A DNA stretch of 64,000 nt from Citricoccus zhacaiensis. Lineage in GTDB: Bacteria > Actinomycetota > Actinomycetes > Actinomycetales > Micrococcaceae. Below the pieces are notes generated by a model. It was given only the letters and a program-made list of their open reading frames with translations. It searched no databases and was not told the origin of the DNA. Below, in pieces: positions 45,011 through 53,581 of this stretch. The translations under genes were made by a program, and so were the position numbers. Where the stretch lies: assembly GCF_014645315.1 (NCBI RefSeq), contig NZ_BMLQ01000003.1, positions 332,930-396,929 on the forward strand, in the 5' to 3' direction. The stretch's first letter is position 1. Each line of letters begins with the position of its first letter.

Positions 45011-46984
45011 ATGACCCCAGCCGTCCCAGGAGAACGGTTCACGATCGCCGTGGTGGGAGCCGGCCCGCGGGGGACCTCGTTCCTGGAGCGGTTGCTGGCG
45101 GTGGTGGAGGAGGCTGGAGGGTCGGCACCGGTGCCGGTGGTGGACATCGTGGTGCTGGACCCGGAGGAGCCGGGACCGGGCCACGTGTGGCGGACCGGCC
45201 AGTCAGAACTGTTCCTGATGAACACCCCATCCTTCTTCCCGACCGTGGCGGCCGCCGGCACCCCCGGCCTGCGGCCGTCGTCGGTGGCGCTGACCTTCGA
45301 CCAGTGGCGCATGGCCCACCCGGACCGGGCCCAGGTCCTGGACCGCACCGACTACCCGCCGCGAGCGACCTATGGGCGCTATCTCGCCGAGACCTACCGC
45401 GAGGTGACGGACGCACTGGCCGCATCGGCCGCCGTCGGGACCCTGGAATGGCGCCAGACCGAGGTGGTGCACCTGGAGCCGGCACGGACGGTGACCCCGG
45501 CGATCCTCACGCTGGGTGACGGGAGCACGCTGGCGGCGGACGCCGTCGTGCTGGCCGTGGGGCACGTCCCCGCCCGCCTGACGAGTGAGCAACACCGCCT
45601 GGCCGCCGCGGCGGCCGAGCTGGGACTGGAATACCGCGGGCCGTCCATCCCCTGTGACCTCGATTGGGACGAGGTGCCTGCAGGAGCCGACGTGCTGGTG
45701 CGCGGGATGGGGTTGAACTTCTTCGACGCGCTCGCCCAGCTGACCCTGGGCCGGGGCGGCCGCTTCGTGGACACCGGCCAGGGCCCGGGCCGGGCGCTGC
45801 GCTACGAACCCTCCGGCGCCGAGCCCGTGCTCCACCCGGCCTCGCGGCGGGGCGTCTGCTACCTGCCGAAGGCCGAGCTGGACTCGTTCGTACCCCATGC
45901 GGTGGCCCTGAAGTACCTGGTGCCGGAGGTGGTGGAGGCGCTGCAGGCCGAGCACGGCCCGCTCGACTTCATGATGCACCTGTGGCCGCTGATCCACCGT
46001 GATGTGGTGCGCGCGTACTACAACGCCCTGGTGCACAATCGTCCGGAGATCCTCGGCGGCTCGGGTCCGGCCACCGAGTTCCTCGCCGCCCTCGTCGGGC
46101 TCCTGGAGTCTGCCGGGCGCGGCGAACCGGTCACGGCGCACCAGGCACAGGAGCTGCTCCACGCATATGCGCCGGGCATGCCGTTCCTGGACATCCGGAC
46201 CCTGGCCCGCCCGTTCGAGGGCCGGGTGTACGACTCGGGCGAGGACTACCAGCGGGAGGTCGCCGGTTTCCTGGAGGGGATCAGCGCCGAGGCCGCGGCC
46301 GGCGAGGACTCCCCGCTCATGGTGGCCATCGGGACCCTGCATGCCGCGCGGCTGCTGGTGAAGCAGCTGGTGGCGGAGCAGCGGCTCACCGATGCCTCCC
46401 GGCGGCGGGACGTCTCCGGCTGGTTCGAGACGCTCGTGGAGGGCCTGGCGTCCGGTCCGCCGCTGACGCGCGTGGAACAACTGCTCGCCGTGGCCCGAGC
46501 GGGCCTGGTCCGGTTTGTGGGCCCGGATCCGCAGTTCGAGCCCGACGCCGGCCGGTCCCGGTTCACGGTGTCCTCCCCGCAGGTGGGTGGTGCGGACGAG
46601 GCCCAGGACGTGCATCGGGGGACCTGGATGATGGAGGCGATGATGCCTCCGAACCGGGTGCTGCTCTCCACCTCAGACCTGGTGTCCTCGCTCCTGGCCG
46701 AGGGCACCGCGGTGCCTTACACGGTGGAGGACGAGGAGGGTGACCCGGTTCCGGGCCGCGGCTTCGACGTCACCGAGCGGCCCCACCGGTTGAAGGGGGC
46801 CGGGGCAACGGTCCAGGAGGGGGTGTTCGTCCTGGGGCTCCAGCTGGCCTCCGTCCAGTGGGGCACGGCGATCGCCGCGGAGGCCGGCCGTGATCCGGAC
46901 GGCCGGGCCCGTACCTTGGGTGATGCCGATGCCGCGGCGCGCGCAGTCTGGTCTCTCGCCCACCCCTCACCGCACCATCCCTGA
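45011..46984 (+). CDS. FAD/NAD(P)-binding protein (NAD_binding_9 type)
   Basis: A 657-residue flavoprotein-like enzyme. The N-terminus has a dinucleotide-binding GxGxxG-type loop, AVVGAGPRGTSFLERLL, then FLMNTPSFFPTV and VLAVGHVPARLT, typical of the FAD-NAD(P)-binding family that includes HI0933-unrelated YwlC-like oxidoreductases of unknown substrate. The C-terminal half is mostly helical and not assignable. Start: TAGGCT (44965-44970) is only one base from ATG 44972, so transcription would begin after it; ATG 45011, preceded by GAGAGGA about eight bases upstream, is the better start. The reaction catalysed is unknown. Confidence 0.8.
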   Translation: MTPAVPGERFTIAVVGAGPRGTSFLERLLAVVEEAGGSAPVPVVDIVVLDPEEPGPGHVWRTGQSELFLMNTPSFFPTVAAAGTPGLRPSSVALTFDQWRMAHPDRAQVLDRTDYPPRATYGRYLAETYREVTDALAASAAVGTLEWRQTEVVHLEPARTVTPAILTLGDGSTLAADAVVLAVGHVPARLTSEQHRLAAAAAELGLEYRGPSIPCDLDWDEVPAGADVLVRGMGLNFFDALAQLTLGRGGRFVDTGQGPGRALRYEPSGAEPVLHPASRRGVCYLPKAELDSFVPHAVALKYLVPEVVEALQAEHGPLDFMMHLWPLIHRDVVRAYYNALVHNRPEILGGSGPATEFLAALVGLLESAGRGEPVTAHQAQELLHAYAPGMPFLDIRTLARPFEGRVYDSGEDYQREVAGFLEGISAEAAAGEDSPLMVAIGTLHAARLLVKQLVAEQRLTDASRRRDVSGWFETLVEGLASGPPLTRVEQLLAVARAGLVRFVGPDPQFEPDAGRSRFTVSSPQVGGADEAQDVHRGTWMMEAMMPPNRVLLSTSDLVSSLLAEGTAVPYTVEDEEGDPVPGRGFDVTERPHRLKGAGATVQEGVFVLGLQLASVQWGTAIAAEAGRDPDGRARTLGDADAAARAVWSLAHPSPHHP

Positions 46985-46997
46985 CCCCCGTAAGCGC

Positions 46998-47041
46998 AAA
47001 GTGACCCCACCCCCGCCGTTGTGACGGGGAGGGGTCACTTT
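46998..47041. terminator. Bidirectional hairpin terminator (first of a near-identical pair)
   Basis: AAAGTGACCCC (46998-47008) pairs with GGGGTCACTTT (47031-47041), and CCCCG (47011-47015) with CGGGG (47025-47029). Short T-runs occur on both strands. It sits between convergent genes and is closely similar to the hairpin at 50257-50306. Confidence 0.88.
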
Positions 47042-47081
47042 GTTCCTGCCCTGGCCGGACAGGCGGTTCTGCTCAGGTAAT

Positions 47082-47109
47082 GCTGATCAGCCGGTGCTGA
47101 TCAGTCGGT
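47082..47109 (-). repeat. 14-bp tandem duplication over a stop codon
   Basis: GCTGATCAGCCGGT (47082-47095) is followed directly by GCTGATCAGTCGGT (47096-47109), one mismatch. The second copy contains the stop codon of the SLH nuclease gene (47101-47103), so the duplication spans the end of that gene. Confidence 0.8.
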
Positions 47110-47652
47110 TGTGGTCAGGTCGAACTGGTACATGACCTTGGCGACCTCGCCGCGGGTGATCGGGTCGAACGGACGGTAGTCACCGTCCGTGTACCCGTTG
47201 ACCAGGCCCTCGGAGGCGGCCCAGGCGATCGCCTCGTAGTGCGTGCTGGAGGTCGGCACGTCCTCGAACGCCGACTCAGCCGGAGCCGTGAAGTCCTCCG
47301 GGCCGGCGGCCCGGTACAGGAACGTCACGAACTCCGAGCGGGTCACGTCTTGGCCCGGGCGGAAGGTCTCGTCCGCGTAGCCGGTGGTGACCTGGTTGGC
47401 CTCATCGGCGGCCCAGGCGATCGGGGTGAAATGCGGGGCGCCGGCCGGCACGTCCGGGAACGCTGCCTGGGCTGGGTCCGCGGTGAAGCCGGGGGCCAGG
47501 TAGCGCTGCAGGAAGGCCACCGACTCCCCGCGGGTGATCTCGCTGCCCTTGCGGTAGGTGTTATCGGTGTAGCCGGTGGTCACCCCGGCGGTCTGCATCC
47601 ATCGCACCGGGGCGTAGTACTGCGAATCGGGCTGATTGTCCGAGAAGTCCGC
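47101..47652 (-). repeat. SLH module copy 1 (repeated at 50339-50896)
   Basis: This 3' portion encodes 183 residues that align along their whole length with the last 185 residues of the nucleotidase gene, by hand count with about 42 differences and one 2-residue gap. Shared runs include RGESVAFLQRYLAP and FPDVPAGAPHFTPIAWAAD. Together with the adjacent hairpin this is a duplicated segment in direct orientation, about 3.2 kb apart. Confidence 0.88.
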
Positions 47653-50214
47653 CTCCGGCTCTGGCTCCTCCTCACCACCCAGCTGGACGCCGACCAGGAT
47701 CGGGTTGTGGTCGGAGGAGCGCCACTGATCGGGGGCGTAGAGCTGTTCCGGGGTGTAGTTGTAGCGGGAGTACTCCAGGGCCACGGACTCATTGGCGTTG
47801 ATCATCCAGATGTCACTGCCCGTGACCGTCTCGTCGGCGGTAGGGGAGGCGAAGATCCCATCCAGCGAGCCGACGCCGGCATCGAAGGCGTAGGAGTACT
47901 CGCCCTCGGCCTTGGCCCCCTGGCTGACGTAGCCGGCGGCTTCGAGGACCTTGATCGGGTCCTCCTTCTCGTAGGCGTTGAAGTCGCCCATGAGGAACAC
48001 CTGATCGGTGTCCTCGGAGGCCTTCAGATCCTCGGCGAAGTCCACCAGGGATTCGGCCTGGGCCACACGGTCCGCATTGGAGTTGCCTTGCCCGTCACCG
48101 TTGTCCTCGTTGCCGGTGCCGGAACCGGAGCCCTTGGACTTGAAGTGGTTGGTGATGGCCACGAACTCGGTGCCCTCGAGGCCGCCGTCCTCGCCGAGGG
48201 CGCGGAAGGTCTGGGCCAGTGGCTCGCGGGCATTGCCGAAGGCGGGATCACCGGTCAGGATGGTGGATTCGCCCACGGTCTCCACCGCGGACGGCTGGTA
48301 GATGAACGCGTTGCGGATGTAGTCCTCGTCCGCGGCGGCGGGACGCTCGGCCGGTGAGGCGGCGTAGGCCCACTTCTCCGAGCCGGCCTCGGCATTGAGA
48401 GCCTGCACCAGTGCGGCCAGGGACTCGTCACGGTCCTTGCCGAACTTCACGGGGTTCTCGATCTCCTCGAGGGCCACCACGGAGGCATCAAGCCCATTGA
48501 TGGCGGCGACGATCTTCTCCTGCTGGCGCAGGAAGTTCTCCTCGTTGTAGGCACCGCGCGGATCACAGTAGTCGGTGGCGATCGGGTTGCCCTCGTGGTC
48601 CAGGTAGGCGTCGCAGTCCTCGAACTCGTCCCCCAGAGTGGTGAAGTAATTCAGCACATTGAAGGAGGCCAACTGCACGTTGCCGCCCACGTCCTCCGGG
48701 CTGGCCTCCGCCTCACGGGTGTTCTCGAAGGTCGCGGGCTGGACCTCCTCGGCGTTCTCGTGCGTGAGGTGCTGGGTCGGCTGGAAGTTCCAGGCATCGT
48801 AGCGGTAGTCGAGGATGACCGGGTCGGTGAAAGCCACGGCGGAGCCCACCCGCACAGGGTCGTCGATGCCCAGGTACGGCAGCTTGTTCTGGTTGCCGGG
48901 GGAGCGCATGAAGTTCGTCGAGGCACCGTCATCCAGGACGATGAGCTTCTCGGCGTTCTCCACCATCACGGCCTGCGCTTCGGCACCCGGGTTGGCGACC
49001 GACGTCGGGTTCGGTAGCGGGTCGGAGCCCGGGGCGAGGCCGAGCGAACCGTAGGCGTTCACGTCGTAGTTGTCCGTGATCGTCCACTCCATGCTGGAGG
49101 GGTCGATCAGCATGCCCTCGTGGGCCTCCTTGGTCGCCTCATCGGCAGGGAACTCGAGGACGGTGGGTTTGACCGCCTCGGCGGCCGCCTCGACTTTCTC
49201 CACACCGCCGGCGCGGACCGTCAGCTGGGTGCCTGTGTAGTACTCGCTGACCTCGCCGGTGACCTGCACGTGGTCGCCCAGGGCGACCTCACCCACGGTG
49301 TCCGCGGAGTAGATGAAGATGGCGTCCGAGGCACCCGGGGTGGCGTCGTCGTCGCCTCCGGAACCGGCGGTCTGGAGGTAGTAGCCGTTGAAGCCGCCGG
49401 TGGAGTAGACGGCGGTGACCACACCCTGGGTCATGACGTTTTCTCCGATCATTTCGGAAGCGGCGCCTGTGCCCTGGATCTCGGCGATCGGCGTCACCTC
49501 CGTGGGGACCTCGGGCTCGGGTTCCGGTTCACCCGTGCCGCCCCCGGCGGTCTCGCCTGCGGCGTTGGTGGGAGTGACCGTGCCGGTGGCCGTGAAGTCG
49601 GCGGAGTTGTCATCCGTGTCCACACCGTCCGTGCGGGTCATGGACTTCGGGTCGTTGTTCGCCGAGGGGCCGGTGGCGGCGGCGGTCTCGAAGGTGTTCG
49701 AGGTGCCGTAACCCAACAGGTCGACGACGCCGGCCGCCTCGGTCTCAGCGGTCACGGAACCGACCGGCAGGGAGACCCGTTCGGTCTGGTTGGCCAGGAC
49801 GATGGTCCCGTTGGTGCCGGCGAAGGCCACGCTGGTGCCGATACCGGCATCGGCGACTGGCAGGGCCTCACCGTTCGGCTCGTTGCCATTGGCGTTGCCC
49901 TGGACCAGGTAGTAGCCGCCGGCCTTGATGGTGCCCGAGAGCTCGATGACCCCGGTCGGTTCGCCGGTGCCGCCCGAGGAGCGGTACTGGATGGACCAGC
50001 CGTCCAGGGAGACGTCGGCATCGCTCGGGTTGTAGAGCTCCACGAACTTGTGGGTGAAGACGGCGTTGGCCGAACCACCGTTGGTGTAGGCCTCGTTGAT
50101 GATGACCGCGTCGTCGGAAGGGGCCGCCGTGGCAGCTTGTGCCGGGACCACGAGGGTGGCGGACAGCAGCGCCATCGAGGCGCCGACTGCGGTCAGGCGT
50201 GAAGAAAACGTCAT
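47101..50214 (-). CDS. Secreted ExeM/NucH-type nuclease with SLH domains
   Basis: A 1037-residue exported protein. Domains: signal peptide (about 1-30, VVPAQA cleavage region), lamin-tail-like beta domain (about 35-170; IINEAYTNGG), an OB-like NucH/YhcR domain (about 230-340; IAEIQGTGAAS), endonuclease/exonuclease/phosphatase domain (about 500-845) with LASFNVLNYFTTL, ALEEIENP, FLMGDFNAYEKEDP and WRSSDHNPILVG, and three SLH repeats (last 183 residues; FPDVPAGAPHFTPIAWAAD). It would cut extracellular DNA at the cell surface, with the SLH tail binding cell wall. The start follows GAAAGA. It shares tail and 3' hairpin with the nucleotidase gene upstream. Confidence 0.92.
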   Translation of the reverse strand: MTFSSRLTAVGASMALLSATLVVPAQAATAAPSDDAVIINEAYTNGGSANAVFTHKFVELYNPSDADVSLDGWSIQYRSSGGTGEPTGVIELSGTIKAGGYYLVQGNANGNEPNGEALPVADAGIGTSVAFAGTNGTIVLANQTERVSLPVGSVTAETEAAGVVDLLGYGTSNTFETAAATGPSANNDPKSMTRTDGVDTDDNSADFTATGTVTPTNAAGETAGGGTGEPEPEPEVPTEVTPIAEIQGTGAASEMIGENVMTQGVVTAVYSTGGFNGYYLQTAGSGGDDDATPGASDAIFIYSADTVGEVALGDHVQVTGEVSEYYTGTQLTVRAGGVEKVEAAAEAVKPTVLEFPADEATKEAHEGMLIDPSSMEWTITDNYDVNAYGSLGLAPGSDPLPNPTSVANPGAEAQAVMVENAEKLIVLDDGASTNFMRSPGNQNKLPYLGIDDPVRVGSAVAFTDPVILDYRYDAWNFQPTQHLTHENAEEVQPATFENTREAEASPEDVGGNVQLASFNVLNYFTTLGDEFEDCDAYLDHEGNPIATDYCDPRGAYNEENFLRQQEKIVAAINGLDASVVALEEIENPVKFGKDRDESLAALVQALNAEAGSEKWAYAASPAERPAAADEDYIRNAFIYQPSAVETVGESTILTGDPAFGNAREPLAQTFRALGEDGGLEGTEFVAITNHFKSKGSGSGTGNEDNGDGQGNSNADRVAQAESLVDFAEDLKASEDTDQVFLMGDFNAYEKEDPIKVLEAAGYVSQGAKAEGEYSYAFDAGVGSLDGIFASPTADETVTGSDIWMINANESVALEYSRYNYTPEQLYAPDQWRSSDHNPILVGVQLGGEEEPEPEADFSDNQPDSQYYAPVRWMQTAGVTTGYTDNTYRKGSEITRGESVAFLQRYLAPGFTADPAQAAFPDVPAGAPHFTPIAWAADEANQVTTGYADETFRPGQDVTRSEFVTFLYRAAGPEDFTAPAESAFEDVPTSSTHYEAIAWAASEGLVNGYTDGDYRPFDPITRGEVAKVMYQFDLTTTD

Positions 50215-50256
50215 GGTGATGTCTTTCGGTGGGAGTGACGTTGGGATGATGCCCGG

Positions 50257-50306
50257 CGCACAGTGACCCCACCCCGTCATTACTGCGGGGGAGGGGTCAC
50301 CGTGCG
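50257..50306 (-). terminator. Hairpin terminator (second of the pair)
   Basis: CGCAC (50257-50261) and GTGACCCC (50263-50270) pair with GGGGTCAC (50293-50300) and GTGCG (50302-50306); inside, CCCCG (50272-50276) pairs with CGGGG (50286-50290). It follows the nucleotidase stop codon on the minus strand and lies before the nuclease gene, so it may lower read-through between them. Confidence 0.85.
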
Positions 50307-50338
50307 TGTGGAGAGGTTGAGGGGTGAGGAGGCTTCGG

Positions 50339-50896
50339 TCAGCCGTTGTCGGTCAGGTCGTGCTGGTACATGACCTTGGCGACCTCGCCGCGGCTGATCG
50401 GGTCGTACGGGCGGTAGTCACCGTCCCGGTAGCCGTTGACCAGTCCCTCGGCGGCGGCCCAGGAGATCGCCTCGTAGTACGAGCCGGTCGCCGGCACGTC
50501 CGGGAACACCGAGACCTCGGGAGCGGTGAAGCCCTCAGGATCCACTGCCCGGTAGAGGAAGGTCACGAACTCCGCCCGCGTCACGTCCTGGCCGGGACGG
50601 AAGGTGCCGTCCGTGTAGCCCTTGGAGACCGGGGCGCCGTCGGAGTCGTCAGCGGCCCAGGCGATCGGGGTGAAGTGCGGGGCGCCCGCGGGCACGTCCG
50701 GGAACACTGCTTCCGCCGGGTCGGTGGTGTAGTCCGGGGCCAGGTAGCGCTGCAGGAAGGCCACGGACTCCCCACGGGTGATCTCGGCCGCCTTGCGGTA
50801 GGTGCCATCGGTGTAGCCGGTGGTCACCCCGGCGGCCTGCATCCACCGCACCGGTGCGTAGTACACCGAACCGGGCTGATTGTCCGAGAAGTCCGC
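50339..50896 (-). repeat. SLH module copy 2 (repeated at 47101-47652)
   Basis: The last 185 codons of the nucleotidase gene, nearly the same as the nuclease tail; starts at ADFSDNQPGSVYYAPVRW against ADFSDNQPDSQYYAPVRW. The similarity continues past the stop codon into the hairpin at 50257-50306. Confidence 0.88.
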
Positions 50897-53080
50897 CGGG
50901 ACATCGGTGCCGATCGTCAGGGCCGAGCGGACCTCGGTGGTGGACTCGTACGCGTCGTCGTAGGCCACGGTCATGATCAGCTCGCCCACGCCGGTGGTCT
51001 CGGGTGCCTGCAAGGTGGACAGGTCTGCGGACTCGCCGTCTGCTGCCACCTCCACGGTGCCGACCTCCACGGCCTCGCCCTCGGCCGGCTGGAAGACCAC
51101 GGAGACCGAGGTGGCATCGCCTGCACCGTCGGAATCCATCTCCAGGTTCTCCAGCGTCAGGGAGAGCTGAGCCCCGGGGGCGGCGGTGCCGGTGGCGTCC
51201 TTGACCTCCACCGCCTTCTTGGCGAAGTCCGGGCGAATGTCGCCGGAGGCGGCGGTCTCGGCCATCACGTATTCCTGGAAGGCCTGGTTGTCCATGATGC
51301 CCAGGTCGACCTTGTTCTCCTGGCCGATGGCGAAGCCCTCGTACCCGTCCGGGGCAGAGTTCTCAGTGCCCACCCAGGAGTCATCGGCGAGGAAGGACAG
51401 GGTGCCGATGGTGTACATCTCGTCCATGGCCACGGGCTCGCCGGAGATCCAGATGCCCGTGACCTTGTCGTCCTGCGGCCGGGACTCGTCATAGGTCCAG
51501 GTCAGTTCCTCGGACCAGCCGAGGTGGTGGGTCTTCTTCCCCTCCTGCCAGTTCTCCTCGAGGACCTGCTTGAGGGAGGAACCCGGGATGTCGAAGTAGG
51601 TCAGCGTGTTGCCGAAGGGAGCAAGGTCCAAGATCTCACCGAGGCTGACCTTGCCGATCATGTCGGCCGCCTTGTTCGAGAAGTCGCCGCCGCCGGTCAG
51701 CCGGTCGAACAGCAACTCGGCGCGCAGGCCGCCGGAGTTGGTGACCCCGAGGTCCACCTCGGGGTTGCTCAGGGAGATGCGGTCCTTGAGGGCGTTGGCG
51801 GCCCAGTTACCGAGGGTGGTCTCCTGCCGGCGGGTGCCACCGGCACGCCAGCTGCCGGACTCCTCGATGCGGGTCTGATAGTCGGTGGTGATGGAAGAGT
51901 CCATCTCGCCGATCACGGTGTTCTTCAGTTCGTCGAACTCGGCGACGGCGGCCTTCTCGGTCTCGTAGATGGCCTGGACCGTTTCGGTGGAATCCGCCAC
52001 GAGGGCGTCCATGGCCGCCGGGTCGAAAGCGCGATTCGGCTCGTCGCCGGTCATCGGGGTAGCGGTCCGCTCGATGAGGTCGGAGGAGTAGTCCACGACC
52101 TCCTTGGTCTCCGAGTCGACGGTCAGCTCAACGGCGGCCAGCAGGTTGCCGGACTGCCCGGCCTGCACCACCGGGCGCTCAGTCTCTCCGGCCGTGGTCT
52201 CGTAGTTGTAGGTCTGGTGGGTGTGGCCGTTGAAGATCACGTCCACGGACTCGTCGGTGCCGTTGACGATGGAATCGAAGACCGCCGAGTTCTCCACCTC
52301 GGTGGCCAGGTCGCCGTTGCCGGAGGCACCGTCGTGGTAGGAGGCCACGATCACGTCGGCGGTGCCGGCGGCCTCGATCTCCTGGGCCACGCCGTTGACG
52401 GCGTCGACCAGGTCGATGACCTCGTTACCCTGTAGGCCCGATCCGGTGGTGGTCGCGTAGAGGTTGTTCGGGACGGCACCGATCACCGCGACGTCGACAC
52501 CATCGACCTCGAAGATCTCGTGGTCCGTGATGACCGGCTCCTGGGTTTCCGGATCCACGAAGTTCGCCGCGAGGAAGTCGAAGTCGGCGATGTCGGCGAC
52601 GCGGCCGGTGAGGTCGTCCAGGCCCTTGTCGAACTCGTGGTTGCCGGCGGCGGACACGGCGAGGCCGAGCTGGTTCATGATCTCGAGGGTCGGCTCGTCG
52701 GCCTGGACGTTCGACACGGAGGCGGAGGCACCGATCAGGTCGCCGGCGGAGGTCAGCAGGGTGGAGCCCTCGCCGTTGGCCGTCTCGAAGGCGGTGCGGT
52801 AGCCCTCCACCGTGTGGGAGAAGAGGGTGCCTGCGTACTCCTCGGACAGCGCCCCGTGGAAGTCGTTGAAGCTGAGGATGGAGATCTTCTCGGTGCCCTC
52901 GGCCGCCGGCTCGGCGGCGGCCTTCACGGCCTCATCGGTGGACACGGAAGCGCCGGCCCCTGTGGAGGCCGGCGCGGGTGGTTCGGTGGTGGCAGACGCA
53001 GGCACGGCGACGGCGGGGGCGGCAACGAGCCCCGCGGTCAGAACACCTGCCAGCAAGGACTTCCTTGACTGCAGCGACAT
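50339..53080 (-). CDS. Secreted 5'-nucleotidase/metallophosphatase with SLH domains
   Basis: A 913-residue exported enzyme. Signal peptide about 1-35 (LLAGVLTAGLVAAPAVAVPA); calcineurin-like metallophosphatase domain about 60-300 with SFNDFHGAL, TSAGDLIGASAS, SAAGNHEFDKGL and IFNGHTHQTYNY metal-binding motifs; 5'-nucleotidase C-terminal domain about 330-600 (GVTNSGGLRAELLFD, LAPFGNTLTYFD); an Ig-like domain about 615-725; three SLH repeats to the end. It would release phosphate and nucleosides from nucleotides at the cell surface. AGAGGG precedes the ATG. Direct repeats like a PHO box lie about 110 bases upstream. Confidence 0.93.
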   Translation of the reverse strand: MSLQSRKSLLAGVLTAGLVAAPAVAVPASATTEPPAPASTGAGASVSTDEAVKAAAEPAAEGTEKISILSFNDFHGALSEEYAGTLFSHTVEGYRTAFETANGEGSTLLTSAGDLIGASASVSNVQADEPTLEIMNQLGLAVSAAGNHEFDKGLDDLTGRVADIADFDFLAANFVDPETQEPVITDHEIFEVDGVDVAVIGAVPNNLYATTTGSGLQGNEVIDLVDAVNGVAQEIEAAGTADVIVASYHDGASGNGDLATEVENSAVFDSIVNGTDESVDVIFNGHTHQTYNYETTAGETERPVVQAGQSGNLLAAVELTVDSETKEVVDYSSDLIERTATPMTGDEPNRAFDPAAMDALVADSTETVQAIYETEKAAVAEFDELKNTVIGEMDSSITTDYQTRIEESGSWRAGGTRRQETTLGNWAANALKDRISLSNPEVDLGVTNSGGLRAELLFDRLTGGGDFSNKAADMIGKVSLGEILDLAPFGNTLTYFDIPGSSLKQVLEENWQEGKKTHHLGWSEELTWTYDESRPQDDKVTGIWISGEPVAMDEMYTIGTLSFLADDSWVGTENSAPDGYEGFAIGQENKVDLGIMDNQAFQEYVMAETAASGDIRPDFAKKAVEVKDATGTAAPGAQLSLTLENLEMDSDGAGDATSVSVVFQPAEGEAVEVGTVEVAADGESADLSTLQAPETTGVGELIMTVAYDDAYESTTEVRSALTIGTDVPADFSDNQPGSVYYAPVRWMQAAGVTTGYTDGTYRKAAEITRGESVAFLQRYLAPDYTTDPAEAVFPDVPAGAPHFTPIAWAADDSDGAPVSKGYTDGTFRPGQDVTRAEFVTFLYRAVDPEGFTAPEVSVFPDVPATGSYYEAISWAAAEGLVNGYRDGDYRPYDPISRGEVAKVMYQHDLTDNG

Positions 53081-53190
53081 GTGATTCCCTCTTTGGTTCC
53101 CCTGGACGGTGCGGACCCGCCGGCGATGGGGATGTACCGGCGCTGGTCGACTTCCACTGAAGTGGCAGCCCTGACATCTGATCACCGCCG

Positions 53191-53212
53191 GGTGAAATTC
53201 CGGTAACGGTGG
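53191..53212 (-). promoter_or_regulatory. Possible PHO-box-like direct repeat
   Basis: On the minus strand two units spaced exactly 11 bases, containing TTCACC (53191-53196) and GTTACC (53202-53207), resemble the actinobacterial PhoP box (11-base repeats of GTTCACC). The gene downstream is a nucleotidase, a common phosphate-starvation gene. The match is imperfect, especially in the second unit. Confidence 0.35.
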
Positions 53213-53261
53213 AGGGAACGGTACAGGGCAGGGCTGGTGAAGACCAGATCCAAAAGACCAC

Positions 53262-53296
53262 GATGCCGTGGCAACCGGTTCGGCTGCCACGGCATC
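53262..53296 (-). terminator. Hairpin terminator of tRNA-Ser(TGA)
   Basis: GATGCCGTGGCA (53262-53273) and TGCCACGGCATC (53285-53296) form a perfect 12-bp stem with an 11-base loop. On the minus strand a TTTT follows a few bases later. Confidence 0.85.
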
Positions 53297-53312
53297 GCGG
53301 GTGGTGCATGCG

Positions 53313-53400
53313 CGGATGGTAAGAGATTCGAACTCTTGGTACGGGGTTACCGCACACTGGTTTTCAAGACCAGCTCCTTCGGCCGCTCGGACAACCATCC
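53313..53400 (-). tRNA. tRNA-Ser (anticodon TGA)
   Basis: A class II tRNA: acceptor GGATGGT/ACCATCC, anticodon stem CTGGT/ACCAG, loop CTTGAAA (anticodon TGA, reads UCA/UCG), long variable arm and T-arm AGAGTTCGAATCTCT. The discriminator is G; CCA is not encoded. Confidence 0.96.
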
Positions 53401-53581
53401 CAGGGGACCATTCTAAAGGCCCCGATCAGCCTACCGGTCTCACGGCAGTTCATGGCTGGGACTGTTCCGCTCCCGCAACGGTGCCGCCTCAGTCCTGTAC
53501 AGGTGGCCCTTCTCCAACCTTCATCCACAACTCCGGTCGCCGGTGCTTATCGTGTCCGGCCACCTTCGTAGAGTAGTACAC

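Noticed and set aside
50324..52435. 703-codon plus-strand frame opposite the nucleotidase
   Set aside because: Gly/Val/His-rich shadow; the opposite strand carries clear nucleotidase and SLH motifs.
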